From Homalodisca vitripennis (lineage: Eukaryota; Arthropoda; Insecta; Hemiptera; Cicadellidae), in contig NW_025776804.1 in NCBI RefSeq assembly GCF_021130785.1, forward strand, positions 95,310 through 159,309: DNA of 64,000 bases, written 5' to 3'. The position numbers and the translations under genes were made by a program. The notes below the pieces were generated by a model that was not told the origin of the DNA, did no database searches, and saw nothing but the letters and a program-made list of their open reading frames with translations. Of the stretch, positions 23,546-36,721 are shown one piece after another. Positions within the stretch are counted from its first letter, which is position 1, and every line of letters begins with the position of its first letter.

Positions 23546-24707
23546 ATATAGTATTGACATACAATTTTGTATTTTTATTTTAGGGTCAAGAATTGGATGT
23601 GAGATAAGACCTAATTCTTCTTACTTTGCCTGTAAAAGGTAAATCACACATTCATTCATTTAAAACGAGAGCTACTAATTTATAATGGATAAATGATGCT
23701 ACTTTAAATATATAACTCTACCTTAATTTTGGAAATATCATTACATTTTTAAATGTATTTCAGTCATGCATCTGAGAATCAAGATTGGTCGAGTATTGTA
23801 AATACAAAATATCTCAAAGCTTTGTCTTAGTGGAAGTGGTTTCTCTATAAAAAGAGAGAATAGATTGGGTGAAAGCCTTTACGTCCTTTATACAGGTCAA
23901 AGGCCTCTTTAATCACGAAATCGACTATATAACAGCTCATTATTTTAAACTTCGCTAATATGTTTAAAGTTATACTGATCAATACCTTATCTATATTTGA
24001 ATATGAATCATAGTAAATTTTTTTACATTCAAAAAATAAAAGTTTGTCTGCCGCAATTTGCATGATCAAAATAAAATTATAAATAGTTCAAGAACAGGAG
24101 AGTAACCAATGTCTACTATCTAAGTATGGAAAGTTAATTAGCCCAGTGCAACAATTCTACTATTATTAGGGTAGTAGTGAGAACATTGCAACCCGGTTAT
24201 GAAAATAGTTGTAGCATTAGTTTTATCAGTGCCATAAAAGATTTAATAATAACAAACAAATTACAAAATAATATTTGAATATATTTAATCTTCACCTACT
24301 CAACAAATTGTTTAGATTTTTTATTTAATAAATTATCAAAATATCATTTTATATCCACTATGGAATTATATATTATGGGATTAAATGTACTGTAATGTTG
24401 ACCACTTGAGTTAGATTCATCAAAGCGAAAACTTTAAACAAATCTACGTAGGTTATTTTAGTTACAGATATACTAAGTAGCAATAACAAGAAATATGTAA
24501 TAGTGTCCCTGGATATTGTACCTAAAGAATAATAATTTATGATATGCATGATATTGTAAGATAAGTAATAATACTTGTTTCTCTCTATATTATGTATCGG
24601 TATGGGTCAGATAAAAATAATCGGATTAATGTTAGTGTAGTAATGTACACAAGCACGTGAAAGTGAAAACTAAAATGAAAAGAAACAGGTGAAACAAACA
24701 CAGCAGT

Positions 24708-24711
<4 letters not shown>

Positions 24712-24767
<56 letters not shown>
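24712..24767. repeat. (TA)n microsatellite
   Basis: Uninterrupted TA repeat just before the CCATAGAAAC box of repeat Y copy 2. The inverted sister copy near 50640 has only a few TA units at the same place, so this is a recent expansion. Confidence 0.95.
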
Positions 24768-24770
<3 letters not shown>

Positions 24771-25229
24771 TTATTTTGATTTCCATAGAAACAACACGTT
24801 ACAGGTATTTTAATTTTTTTTAATAAATTAATAAGTGTTTACAAAAGTCGTTGAACTTACACCACGTTAGTTTGGAGAAGAACGATCAGAAACATTGTGC
24901 GATATCAAAAGCTTGATAAGGACCAGGACTCGTTTCTTAGTTCAATTGAATTTTTAAAGCCGTTCGACACGCAAGACGTGAAAAATTAATTACACCAGTA
25001 GTGAATTGGCGAAGACCAGGATCAAGACAAGAACTCATGGATGAGTTACTTTAATTATTTACAATCAAAAGTTTTGTCTCAATTTCTTCTTACACAAAGT
25101 AGATTAAATCGTAGTTTTAGGGATTATTAATCATAGATAAAAAGGCGAGACAGTTTATATTTACTTATGACGCGTTTCCAATTAACAAGATTTTTACAAT
25201 GAGGAAGATTATTGAACTAATCGTATATT

Positions 25230-26010
25230 TCGGGAGCTAAAAAAAGAACATGATAATGATGGTTTTAAACCTTTTCAGTACTCTAAGTGTATAGAAAGAA
25301 CCAGTTTATATTCATTTTACGTATATTTTCCAAATGATATTATATCCATTCATACATATCTGATAAAACGTGCAACATTACTTGTAAAATTATTTACTTA
25401 AATATGTCCTAGAGATATCAATAAAGCATTTTAAAGTGGTGCAATACTGGAAGTAATTAGAATATAATTAATGCAGGTCGACTTAGGAATAAAGTTCATA
25501 TCTCAACATGATTTTTTTACAATGAGGATGATTATTGAGCAACAAATAATTTTCGAATATTTATTGAGCTAAAAAGAGAGCATGTGATTTTTGGCAAAGG
25601 TTTTAATCCTTGAACTAATCGTATATTTCGGGAGCTAAAAAAAGAACATGATAATGATGGTTTTAAACCTTTTCAGTACTAGGTGTATAGAAAGAATCAG
25701 TTTACATTCATTTTCCATATAATGTCTGAATGATATCTTAATATATATCTGATAAAAAGTGTAAGGATTACTTGGAAAATTATTTACTTAAATATGTCTT
25801 AGATATATCACTAAGGAATTTTATAATGGTGCAATATTGAAATTAATTTGAAATTGTTTACATTCATTTTCCATATAATGTCCAAATGATATTTTATCCC
25901 TTAATATATATCTGATAAAAAGTGTAAGGATTACTTGGAAAATTATTTACTTAAATATGTCTTAGATATATCACTAAGGAATTTTATAATGGTACAATAT
26001 TGAAATTAAT
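25230..26010 (+). repeat. Tandem units with the GTATAGAAAGAATCAG box, repeat Y copy 2
   Basis: Units near 25240-25440, 25615-25830 and a partial one at 25855-26010 repeat TCGTATATTTCGGGAGCTAA, AAACCTTTTCAGTACT, GTATAGAAAGAA-CAGTTTA and GATAAAAAGTGTAAGGATTA. The last two share the long GAAAATTATTTACTTAAATA / ATATCACTAAGGAATTTTA segment almost unchanged, indicating a recent local duplication. Confidence 0.75.
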
Positions 26011-26990
26011 TTGAAATTGGTCAATGCCTGTTGATTTAGGAATAAAGTTCATAACTTGATTACATTTAATTGTTTACACTCAATAAAATATAAATAAATT
26101 ATACGTATTTGAGGAGATATATGGTCTTTAATTGTTGACTTAGCCAATTAGTAATTGAAATTATCACCAGAGCTCTGAAGTAAACCTTTACAGACATTCC
26201 GAATGAAATTAAATTTCGCCCTATCGTTTATATAGGTGTACAAACAATTTAATTTCATAATTTTGTGACATATATTGTAGTTATTAACCATTTAGTTTCT
26301 AAAATGAATGTAAAATAAAAAAAAAGTTATTTAGCTTTCGAAAAGTCTTTTTTTAATAAATATGAAATATACCTGAGAGTATCTTTGTCCCTATTAGTTA
26401 AGGTTAAAACAAATAAAAATATGATTAATTGTAATTGTGCTCATCTTTTAGTTGTTAATTTTGTTAATACTCACGTAATGTCAGATTACTATGTACAATG
26501 TTGCTAAATTACTTAACAAACAGCATGTATTACTAAGTCTCTCGTAAAGAGGTTGACGCTAAACTTAGAGACGAAACATTAAGTGCCTCTTTGGGCATAC
26601 CAAGTTGCAGAAACAAAATGAAATCGCTACTAATGACTTATTGGAAACGTATCCATATTTTTCCCAATTTAAAGTTAATTGCGAGATTTATATTTTAAGA
26701 CAAGAACTTTTCATTATAAAATGCGTGGAAGATGCTTTTTATTTTTTTAATTTAACCTGTTAAAATCAACAATTAAGTTTTTTTTCGATATCTATTTCAA
26801 CATTTACGTAAATAATAAATGTGATTATTTTTGTAAACGTAATATTACTATGCATAATGTATTTGGGACAGTTGTGTATTCCCGAGAATATCGAATTAAA
26901 AGGTAAATTATAATTAAAAGGTACCTTCACTTAGATACAAACTCTCAACCCCGATTTTTCTATATTTGATTTACCATATTACAACTCACC

Positions 26991-27203
26991 CCAGGCTTTA
27001 TAGTTGCTCGCTTCAAAATTAGGGGATGAGATGGATTTTGTGATGTAGAAAAATGTACAAAATGAAAAACCCAGAATCCAAACGAACCTTTCAACAATGC
27101 CATATGGAATTACATTCCGAAAACCGTATTTGTTGGGTTAACCACCCTCAAGTTTGGAGTATTTATATTGGTTTGTAATTTTAATTAAGGAAATATAAGT
27201 ACC
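26991..27203. other. Short spacer upstream of a transposase-like fragment
   Basis: Contains the end of the repeat Y match (CTCGCCCC/CACCCCAGGC-type block) and AT-rich sequence ending in CCTGCAG, which could serve as a splice acceptor for the following open stretch. Confidence 0.3.
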
Positions 27204-27419
27204 TGCAGGTTTATTGAAAGATGCGGCCTAAAAGCAGGCAAACATTTAGTTGAGGCAATGAAACGACTTGAACAACGGCGAGAAAAGAAGGCGGAAAAGG
27301 CAAACAAGGATCTTGAATAAAAGGAAAGACAACACCAGAGTCTCCTAGTGAGAAAAATAGAGGATACATTTGAGGAAGAAGAGGGGGAATCACCTTCATA
27401 TGCATTAGGAATGTATTAG
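27204..27419 (+). pseudogene. C-terminal fragment of a transposase-like protein
   Basis: A 71-codon stretch, open except for one internal TAA near 27317, reads KAGKHLVEAMKRLEQRRE, KKAEKANKDLE, then IEDTFEEEEGESPSYALGMY before a TAG. The basic helical run followed by an acidic tail and a YxxGMY-like terminus resembles the C-termini of insect transposon proteins I associate with Mutator-like/Kolobok-type elements. A CCTGCAG acceptor-like sequence sits at its start. The downstream TCCCATTATCTCGGAAACTA block (27501) also looks like transposon 3' sequence. Family assignment is weak and no other domain is present. Confidence 0.4.
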
Positions 27420-28070
27420 ACGTAGGATAAATAATTATTTTTGCCTGTTACAACAGTTATTTTTGCGTGTTCCGAAAGTAAGAATTTTTAGTACAAATGT
27501 CCCATTATCTCGGAAACTACTAAAGGTATCTGCTTGATATTTCTTTACATACTTATGAGATCTACCTAATTAGCTGGAAACTCTAATATATCTAAAAAAT
27601 ATAAAAAATATTTTATTGAAAAAATAATTTTACCAATATTTTCCAAATTCAAAACAAGTGTGTTTGCTTTTACATAACAATTTTTTTAAACATTAAAATA
27701 TATATTTCTGAGTTTTCAAATGTGTAAAAAAGCATGTTTTTTCAGAATAAAAAAACAGAAGCATGATATCTTTATAAGTTCCTGAGAAACAGGGGCATAT
27801 GTTAACATAGTGGAAGATAGGGCGCAGTGACCCCTTTTTGTACCAAGTGTTTACAAACCCAACACTTATGAAAAGAATGTTACTTTTTGGTTACTAAAGG
27901 TGAATAAGAATATTTTATAACTATGTACATTAACTTAATTGTTGATCCTATATTCATCAGGATAATTGACAGTGGGTTGCCGTGTGATAGTGTTATGATT
28001 TTGTAACTTTGCAGGATTGTGTGATGAGGGAGAATGTTTTTTGTAGTAGTAAATTTTTAGACAGAAAGGG
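27420..28070. other. AT-rich sequence, probable transposon 3' region
   Basis: No gene seen. It contains a TCTCGGAAACTACTAAAGGT block of a kind often found near the ends of insect DNA transposons, and otherwise AT-rich DNA without structure that I can name. Confidence 0.35.
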
Positions 28071-28071
28071 G

Positions 28072-28130
<59 letters not shown>
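28071..28130. repeat. (GA)n microsatellite
   Basis: Sixty bases of nearly pure GA with one AT interruption at 28083-28085. Confidence 0.97.
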
Positions 28131-28135
<5 letters not shown>

Positions 28136-28599
28136 GTTGCTTTTGTGGCGTGACGTGAGTGTATAAGTGTGTGAGAGTTACCAAGTCTCCTAATAAACTG
28201 TTATCGATATTTTTTTTTCTTTCAGGTAAATTAAGTTCATATTTTCTTATTATTTACAAATCATTCATCATCACACAATCATTTCTGTTATTATTATTTG
28301 TATTTGATTTTTCTTTTTTTCTTATATTAATAGAAAAATATTGTTACATTATTAAATATTTATAATAAAAATTTTCTGTACTTGTACTATAAATTAATAT
28401 AATACTCATACTGTTGATCGCAGCACGATTTCCACACACAGGCAACGCACATTTCGAGATCAATTCTTGTTTTTGTGAAAATTTTTAGATCTGGGTTTCC
28501 ACGACGAAATAAATATTTAATAATTTCATTTTAAGAAAGTATCCAATCAGGTATTTTCGTGATTGGCTAAAATTATCATTATAATAAAACATTAGCGCT
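28131..28599. other. AT-rich spacer, nothing recognised
   Basis: Short frames such as 28159-28365 are low-complexity hydrophobic translations of T-rich DNA and resemble no known protein. Confidence 0.4.
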
Positions 28600-30590
28600 A
28601 TAGTATGCTGTGTAGACAAAAAAAAAACTCGTGATTTAGAGTTTTAATCTTTTCAATACTAGAATACAATTTTAATTCTATTTCATGCAGAAATATACAT
28701 TGTTATACATAATATTATGGAACATATACTATAAATTTATGACATGTTTTATTGTAGTTTATATTTATTGTAATAGAGTCGAACATTTTAAAATTAATGA
28801 CTGTGTATAATTGATTATTTTCACGTTTAAATATTAATTATTAGGCAAACGGGCAAAATAACAATGAAGAAACTTGTGACGATTTTGGAGTGCATTGCAA
28901 GCTAATAAATTTATTCTCTAATACAAACTAGGCTAAATTAGGAATGTATTTATTCTGTTACTCTCGTAAATTATATAATTAAATTATTTGTTATGGACTG
29001 ACCGAAATTAAATTATATCTATGGAAACAGGAAAAGAAAGGTTCAATATTAATGTTATGTATTTTTCAGTATTATATTCAAAAGTCACTCTAATAATAAT
29101 CGCAGCACCTCAAAGAAACACCGAACAAGGAACACGATGGAAGGTTCAGAGAGAAGACCAGGCAGGACCAGGGCCTACAGTGAGTTTTTTATAGATCATA
29201 GTTTCTGATGTTACTATCTCTTGTTATACAAAAAACGTAGTTTGCATCTTAGTTTCATATACAATTATTCACAAAATATATTAGGTACTACAACAGTGCA
29301 TGAGTAAATGGTCAGGAATAAATAATATTAAAATATAATAAAACGATTAAAAATAAACAGCTATTTAATGATTGTTGATTTTTTCGTGATTTTTATATCT
29401 TGCATTAGGTTGATTACTATATGAAATAAATCCCACTGGTACGTTCTCTTTAAAGGAATGGTCCGTTTTCTATTAAATTTGCGTTTTGGGTAGTTTTATA
29501 TATTTCTGTACCCAAAACGAATATTTCTAATCGGCTTTATGTTTTCTTCTAAAGATATTGAATTAAGTTATGAATTTTGGATCTGGTTCACACAGTTGAT
29601 ACGAGCATATAATTGCATAAGAAAACCATTTTCTTACCTATGACTAACAGCCATTATTCCGGTATTTTGTAGTTTGCTAAATATTAACAGTGAGTTCAAA
29701 GTTGTGTATAAAAACTGACTATTATTAAAAATAAACTAATACTAATTATTTTTAGATGCCTTAATGTAACAATTCATATAACTATAAACAGTTTAGCAAA
29801 CAAACAATACGTTAGCCCATATTGTTTAGTATTATTGTTTCTACATGAAACAAAAATCATTCCATCCAGTTAGCAATTCCATACTGGACTCCATTGCTCT
29901 TTTCAATTACTTAAACTTTCGCTTGAACTACATTATAATTTATTTTTTATGACAAGAAATCTGTATTATATAGGCAGTATCAATGCAAAATCACAATATT
30001 AATTATAGCATATTAATGCAAAAGGTGTACTTGCACGTCTAGTCGGCACGTGCTGAAGGAAGAATTACCAGAATGTGCCTCATAAACACCTTCTACCGTT
30101 GCTGAATAATTCTGTATCAGCTTATGAACTCAAGGGCCCGAGTTTGAATGATTGTTCGCGTACGTTGTATTGGCAAACTAACAATAATCTTCACATAGTC
30201 TGAATTATAATCATTCATAAAAAATTTATTCTTTAGTATTTTGAATTTAAATAGGAGTATCAATAAAACTTAGGAATCGCTGCCGAATTTTACTTTTTGT
30301 TAAAGTTCTTCAATATCTTTCTAGTTCAAGAATTATAACGGTTAAGTTACTTGAATTTGTAGGTATCTATGGCTTAAACTAATATATTTAATACCTGTTC
30401 CGTTTAAGCTGAAGGCTAATAAGATTATTGCTTGAAGGCTACAGCAACTGAATATGTATGTTACGACGTCTCTATTAAACTAAATGGTATGTTGTATCAA
30501 AACTATCTGAAGTTTGCAGCATTTTTAAGCATGTATATTTAGAAACCGTAAAATAAATTGTGTTCCTAAGATCTTGTTTTTCAAAGAACT
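28600..30590 (+). repeat. Dispersed repeat D, copy 1
   Basis: Its core matches, inverted, about 58600-58730 and more weakly 47170-47340. Landmarks: TATCTATGGAAACAG at 29018, TCAGTATTATATTCAA near 29068, CACCGAACAAGGAACACGAT at 29118, and ACCAGGGCCTACAGTGAG near 29168. A further block at 30040-30160 (GAATGTGCCT, GAGTTTGAATGATTGTTCG) resembles the 3' parts of repeat E near 16750 and 33190. No gene was found. Confidence 0.7.
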
Positions 30591-30599
30591 GTTGTTTAT

Positions 30600-31450
30600 T
30601 TTCTGTGAAGGTGTTTACTCATTTCCTCTAAAAAATTATAAAGTATTCATTTAATGTATCTGCTAGATCTAATACAGTAATATTATGTATACAGTTACTT
30701 TACCCAGAGGTTTCACTTCTGGTTGGTTTGTACCTTCCGGTTGAACCCACACTGGGTACAGGAAAACCAATCTGGGCAACATTATGGATGTCCAGGAGCG
30801 GCACACCACTAACTGCAAATTTCTAAATTCTGGGGCACTAGGTTAATTCGATAGGTCTGGTCTACTGCGGGAGATGACTTTTGGAGTATGTAGTGTTCGT
30901 TCCCAAAGAGTCAATGGTTCTTGTCAGCCAAGACATAAGGGTGTGCCACCCCTTATCTTCTTTGATTTGAGAGGCTGGCTCATAGCTGGCTTTCCCTTCT
31001 TACGCCCACACCTCTAGGGGCTAGATAAATTTCACCAAATTTAGTCACTTAAATGGTGAGGCACTTATGTAACTCAGGGGTTTTTCACGGTCGGCAATTC
31101 ATTATAAAGTTCGAAAGAAGACGTGTTTTATTTAAATATGCTTCTCGGCCTAATTATGTATGCCTGTTTATCTTTTCATATTATTTTTTAAACCAGAGAC
31201 AGAATATTTTTACACCAGACATTCCATGTTCTGGAATTGTAGGTTTGTAGAAGTCCCATACAAGTATCATCTCACTAACACGTAATATTAAAAATGAGCA
31301 AACTCATAGTTGTTAAATGTTCGGCGACAACAGTAGTTACAACACCTTCTTCATTATATAACTACCCGTACTTTTACATATTTTTAACTTGCATAAAAGC
31401 GAAAACTTTAAATACTTAGCACAAATGTGAGTTAGCTTACAAATATTTTT
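30600..31450 (+). repeat. Dispersed repeat X, copy 2
   Basis: Direct copy of 840-1690, with the same block order and spacing, including GGTTTCACTTCTGGTTGGTT and the GCGGGAGATGACTTTTGGAG block. Small indels abolish every frame that is open in copy 1. Confidence 0.8.
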
Positions 31451-31959
31451 TAGATGATACACTTATTAAGGTCATAGCATCCGTATAAACATAAAGTAAA
31501 TATATTTTTTTTTTCTTCTGAGATGGATGGAAAGTTATTTGCTCTATAAAAGTTTAACCTGATTATGTTCGCCGTACTATAAATCTATAAGTTTCAGAAA
31601 CGTTATATACAGTTTGTAATAAATATTGAAAAATGTGTGTTAAATGTTTATAATATTTCATAGTTGTTTTTATGTATTCTGTGGTAATAATTAGTATTTA
31701 GTTTGTATTAAGTGCATGTTTTAGAGTAAGGGTGCATGGAATAGACACACAAAAATGCTTTTGCAGTTCCAGACTTATGCGTGTCAACGCTTTGGCATGT
31801 TATTTTTGTTTACTTTAACCTAGATTGTAGTTATGAATTGATTTTGTCATTTTTTTAAGAGATCAGATTGTAGATTGAATGTATGTAGATTGATTGTATT
31901 GTATCACTGAACGATGGAATATGTCCGGAATAATCTTGTTTCCTTTAAAAATGTTACCA
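31451..31959. other. AT-rich spacer between repeats X and E
   Basis: Nothing recognised. Confidence 0.4.
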
Positions 31960-33480
31960 GTAATTCGTGAAGTAACGTTAGGAATAACTCTTGGGGGACA
32001 TTTAAAAGTGCATTGTATGGCAGACTTCTTGAATCTGATATGATGTTATGTAGGTTTTTTAGATTGTAGATTGTAGATAAAATGTCATTTAAAACGTGCC
32101 TGTGGGTTGGATTTCGAAACAAGCATGATATAAATATGTTTATTGATGTATTTGTAACTAGAAAATGTACGACTTGTTTGTACGGGAATTTTGTTCCTTT
32201 TCGGTAAGAGACGTGGCATAAAAAATACAAGCCTGCACGATTCAAGATTAAAAGAAAAGAAGGAAAACATTTGAAATTTACTCAACAGTACAATATATAA
32301 AATTATGCATATCCATAGAAACGAAATGATACAACATTTTGTTCAGTAATTTTTCTATAGCTCAGTTTATGATGAAAATCGTTCTATTTCGAGTACGGCC
32401 GGGAAACTCCTCCACGATACACTATGGCCAGGACCAGGACCAGAACTTACAGATGAGTTACTTTTAATATTTTCTTAGAATTCACAGCATCTGCTTTTCT
32501 ATCTCTCAATAACAACGCAGTTTACACATCCTATTTTTAGTGACAGAACACCGGAATAGTTAGTGACAACACTAGTACTAAATAGCAACATTAAAATACG
32601 TGTTAATTATTTCGTTAATTTGATTTCTTGACTTACTAAGATTGTCATAGCTTTGTTTAAAAACTGCAAATGTTGTGTTTTAGGCTATTTACAATCCGCT
32701 CTGTACACAAAGAATACAGAGAGAATCGTTTTGTAATATAAGATAAAGAAGATTTTGACGTATGGTAAAATTTTACCTGTTTTTAAATATTTGATGAAAA
32801 AAAACAATACTTATATAAGAGAAATATTTTCTTACTTACGTCAACCCGCCTTCTTTCTGACGTATTTTCATGGATAAATATTAAAATGTAAGTAAAATAA
32901 GTGTATGCTAGCTGAATAATAATATCAGTGATCGACTATATCGTGTTACACTGTTTCAATTACAATATAAAAAATCAGTATAGGGTAGTTTTGAAAAGAG
33001 AAAATATTCTATGACTTTTATCTTTATGAAGTAGTTACTGAATCGTACACTAGAACTCTCTCCTGTCGAGAGTTTAATCACTCACTCTCTTTTTGGACAC
33101 CATTATGGCTTTTATAAATTACAAACTTACGCATTAAATAATTTTAAATATTCTTTTCGGGACAGTATTACAATGCCTGCACCTTCTCATCTATTGGGCA
33201 CACGCTGATGAAATATTACTAGAATGTGCCTGGTAGACATATTCCACTGTCTTGTTAATATGTGTTTACCGACTCGGCTATACCACGTAAAGGGTCAGAG
33301 TTTGAGTAGCGAATCGGACGCGCTATTCACTTACATTAATCTTAATATACGCGGGTGCTAGTTATGAATGCAAATTTCAATAATTATATTTTCATATTTT
33401 AATTAAATGTTGATATAACTTCAATAGTATACCGTATTTTAGAACACTCGATTTAAATATTCCAATTAAAATAACTTAAT
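31960..33480 (+). repeat. Dispersed repeat E, copy 2
   Basis: Direct copy of 15551-17150. Landmarks: CTTGGGGGACATTTAAAAGT near 31991, ATATCCATAGAAACGAAATG near 32308, ATGGCCAGGACCAGGACCAG at 32423, CAATCCGCTCTGTACACAAA near 32692, a diverged AGAACTCTCTC box near 33052 and AGGGTCAGAGTTTGAGTAGC near 33291. Open frames at 31904-32285 on the minus strand are not maintained in the sister copies. Confidence 0.82.
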
Positions 33481-33489
33481 TAAAGTGGT

Positions 33490-35640
33490 TTCTAAATAAA
33501 AAGAGAGAATGCATTTGCTGAAAGACTTTAATTCTTGTGCAGATATGGTCAGAGGCCTCTTTAAGCACAAAATCAAGTATATTACAGCTTATTTTTAAAA
33601 ACTTATCTAATATGTTTATAGTGATACTGAGCAAAATACCTTCTATATTTGAATATGAAACATAGTTTGTTGACGTAACTTGCGCAGTAAAATTTAAATT
33701 ATAATTCCATAAACTACAAGAGAGTAATCAAAGTCAACTATGCAATAAATTAGGAAAGTTAATTAATCTAGTGTGACTGCCCTATTAGTGTTAGGGTAGT
33801 GGTTTGAACATTGCGAAATGGTTATAAAATAGGTATAGCTTTCATTTTATTAGTCGTAAACAGGTTAATAAAACAGGATTTAATAATTTCAAACAAATCA
33901 CAGTAAAATATTTAAAAATTAAATTAAATGTAATTAATCTTAACTTCACACTAATTTTTCAAATAATTTTTTTTTAATTAACTTACTACAATAGTATTTT
34001 GCTTCCCCTAAGGAAATATATAATTGCTGTTTACATATCAGTGTACATTGACACAGTTTCTATTTAGTTATAACGTTTTTACTATTAACAGGGTTTTTAC
34101 AATGAGGAAGATTATTTTGATCAACAAATACATTTCGTATATTTTGTGAGCTATAAAATCTTGAGATTTAAGTTTTTAAATCCTCTCAGTACTCTTGGTG
34201 TGCAGAAATAATCAGTTCACAATCATTTTCAAAATATCGTCAAGTTATATACTATTTGTTCATATATATCTGATAAAAAGTGTAACGATCATTTGAAGGA
34301 TTATTTTTGTTTACTATGTGAGATGAAAAAGAACATGAGATTTGTGTTTTTAAATCCTTTCAGTACTATAAGTGTACAGAAAGAATCAGTTTACAATCAA
34401 TTTTGACACACCGACCAAGCTATATAATATCCGTTCATACATATCTGATAAATAGTGTAAAGATACTTGGAGAATTATTTAAATAAATATGTCTTAGAGA
34501 TATCACTCAGGCAATTAATAACAGTGCAATATTGAACATGATTTAAATAAGCGAATGCTAGTTGACTTAGGAATAAAATTATTATCTTAATAACATTTAA
34601 TTGTTCACGCTCAATAAAATAATAACTATATTATACATATTTGAGGAGAAATATGGTTTGTAGTTGTTGGTTTAACCAATTAGTTTCGAAACCATCACCA
34701 GCGCTCTAAAGTTAACCTTCACAGACATTCAGAATTAAATTTATATTCCTCTTTTTGTTTCCTGTCACAGTACAAACAATTTTTTTTTAATTTTGTAACA
34801 TATCTTGTAGTTATTAAACATTTAGTTTCGGAAACAGTACAGTTTTAATAAAATTATTTATCTTTAAAAAATTCCTTTTTTTAATAATTATAAAACGTAA
34901 CTGATAGTAACTTTGTTCCTATTAGTTAAGAATAAATCAGAAAATAATAAGTTTATTTAAAAATATTCATCGGAACTGAAATGCACTATATGTTATTATT
35001 TATGTTAAGAATTACTTAATGTCAGATTACTACGTACAATGCTGCTAAATTACTTAACAAACAGCATGTATTACTTTGTCTCTCATAAAGAAGTTGACGC
35101 TAAACTTCTAGTCGAAAAACGTTGAGAGCTTCTTTGGGCCTAACCGGTTGCAGGAACAAAATTAAATGTCTACCAATGACTTCATGGAAACATAGAAATA
35201 TTTTAATATCAATTGGGAGATTTATATTTTAAGTTAAGAACTGTATTAACTATACAAGAGGTGGAAATTGTTTTTTTGTTAAGTTTTAAAAGCTTAACCG
35301 TGTTAAGATCAACACTCTTTTTATGTGTCGCTATCTTTTTTACCAGTTACGAAAATAATAAATAATAAATTTGATTATTTTTGTAAACGTAATATTATTT
35401 TACAGAGCTTAATTGGAATAATTATGTATTCCTGAGAATATGGAATTAAAAATATTTCAAATTTAAAGATAACTTCACTTAAAAAGAACTCAACCCGGTT
35501 TGTGTAGTACATTTGATTGTATAGTATTACAACTCGCCCCAGGCCTCATAGAGGGATTTGGTGATAGGTTAAATTTGGAAATGATGTTTTCAATTTTTGT
35601 GTTCAGTTTTATCCTTTTGGTTAAATTCGGAAATGAAGTT
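33490..35640 (+). repeat. Dispersed repeat Y, copy 3
   Basis: Closest to copy 1. It contains CTATTAGTGTTAGGGTAGTG near 33782, GTTTTTACAATGAGGAAGAT near 34093, the doubled GTACAGAAAGAATCAG unit at 34120-34470, a diverged CCAGCGCTCTAAAGT box near 34698 and AATTACTTAACAAACAGCAT near 35047. It lacks the hairpin insertion and the (CA)n tract of copy 1. Confidence 0.82.
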
Positions 35641-35818
35641 TCCAAATGTCATCTCGTGTCGTGGATTGTAGAATAATTAGAAATAGTAAAAGATGTCATG
35701 TCGTACAGTTTCCCTGCACGTTGCATCCAAACACTAATAATGTAACACATTTATCAGAGACGGGGAAAAAAACTTATAAGAATCTTTATAGTTAAGTTTT
35801 ATTTACGCGTTTTGTGCC

Positions 35819-36661
35819 TGTAGGATCCTGCTCGAAGGACCCCAAAAGAATGTGTGATATCCGGTCAGAAGGACCCAAAGATATGTTAGATCCGGACCAA
35901 TAAAATGTCTAATATTTAAAAACTCATACTTCGATAGCTGAGCAGGTGGAGCCCATACATTGATTTTCTAAGGAATAACTCTTAGTCGTTTGGGAAAAAT
36001 AAAAATACGAATGAGATCACAAAACATAATATTAGGAAAAAAGGACACACAATTAGAGCAAAATACAAGTGTTAAAATGATTTTATTCTTCTGTTAAATT
36101 GTCCAAAAATGTCCGAATTAGTTGAGGATTTTAAATCTTGGTTGAAAAGAAGATTGTCTTTAGTTGCGAAGGACCATAATAAGAATGATGAAACACTGTT
36201 ACCTTGCACCGTCCATTGTCTGATACCTCGACACACATGAAGTTGGGTTGATTTTAGTTCGACCTGGGTTGATTCCAAGGAACGTTGCGCTGGTGGAGTC
36301 CTTGCTGAGGGATGAAGATTCCACCATGAAGATTCCACCTTCACTTGACACTGTTTTCGGTTCACTCACGAACGTTGCGACAAAGTTACTTTTGGCTCGT
36401 TAACCAAATAATGTCCGGCTCGAAGGGACTGTTAACTGCCATAGAACGGCTTGCGGTTCACAAGAGACAAGACAAAGGGGGCACGGCCCGCACTTGGTTA
36501 AAGCTGGTGTTGACGTAAAACCTAGCGAGACGGAGTCTTAAGAAGAACTGGAGAGATGCCTTGGGGAGCTTTTCTTGTCCGCGTCCTGGACGCCTGATTG
36601 GTCGGCAGAAGTCACCTCATACCACGTGACGATCGGACCACTATAGATTTGGAATGCAGGT

Positions 36662-36721
<60 letters not shown>

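Larger units (their letters stand above)
20380..26990 (+). repeat. Dispersed repeat Y, copy 2, with extra flanks, interrupted by a 2.8 kb transposon
   Basis: 20380-20737 and 23546-26990 together match, inverted, 51490-49280. Landmarks: ACACACATAT-ACT-CATGC, ATATTGTCATTAAAG, ATTCATTCATT, GGTTTCTCTATAAAAAGAGA near 23840, ATTATTAGGGTAGT near 24163, CCATAGAAACAACAC near 24784, GATAAGGACCAGGACT near 24916, the GTATAGAAAGAA-CAG boxes, CCAGAGCTCTGAAGT near 26168 and AATTACTTAACAAACAGCAT near 26506. This copy and the inverted copy are each other's closest relatives. Confidence 0.82.

Noticed and set aside
36072..36365. 97-codon minus-strand frame in the LTR-like insertion
   Set aside because: No recognisable domain, and LTR interiors often contain chance frames in GC-richer patches.
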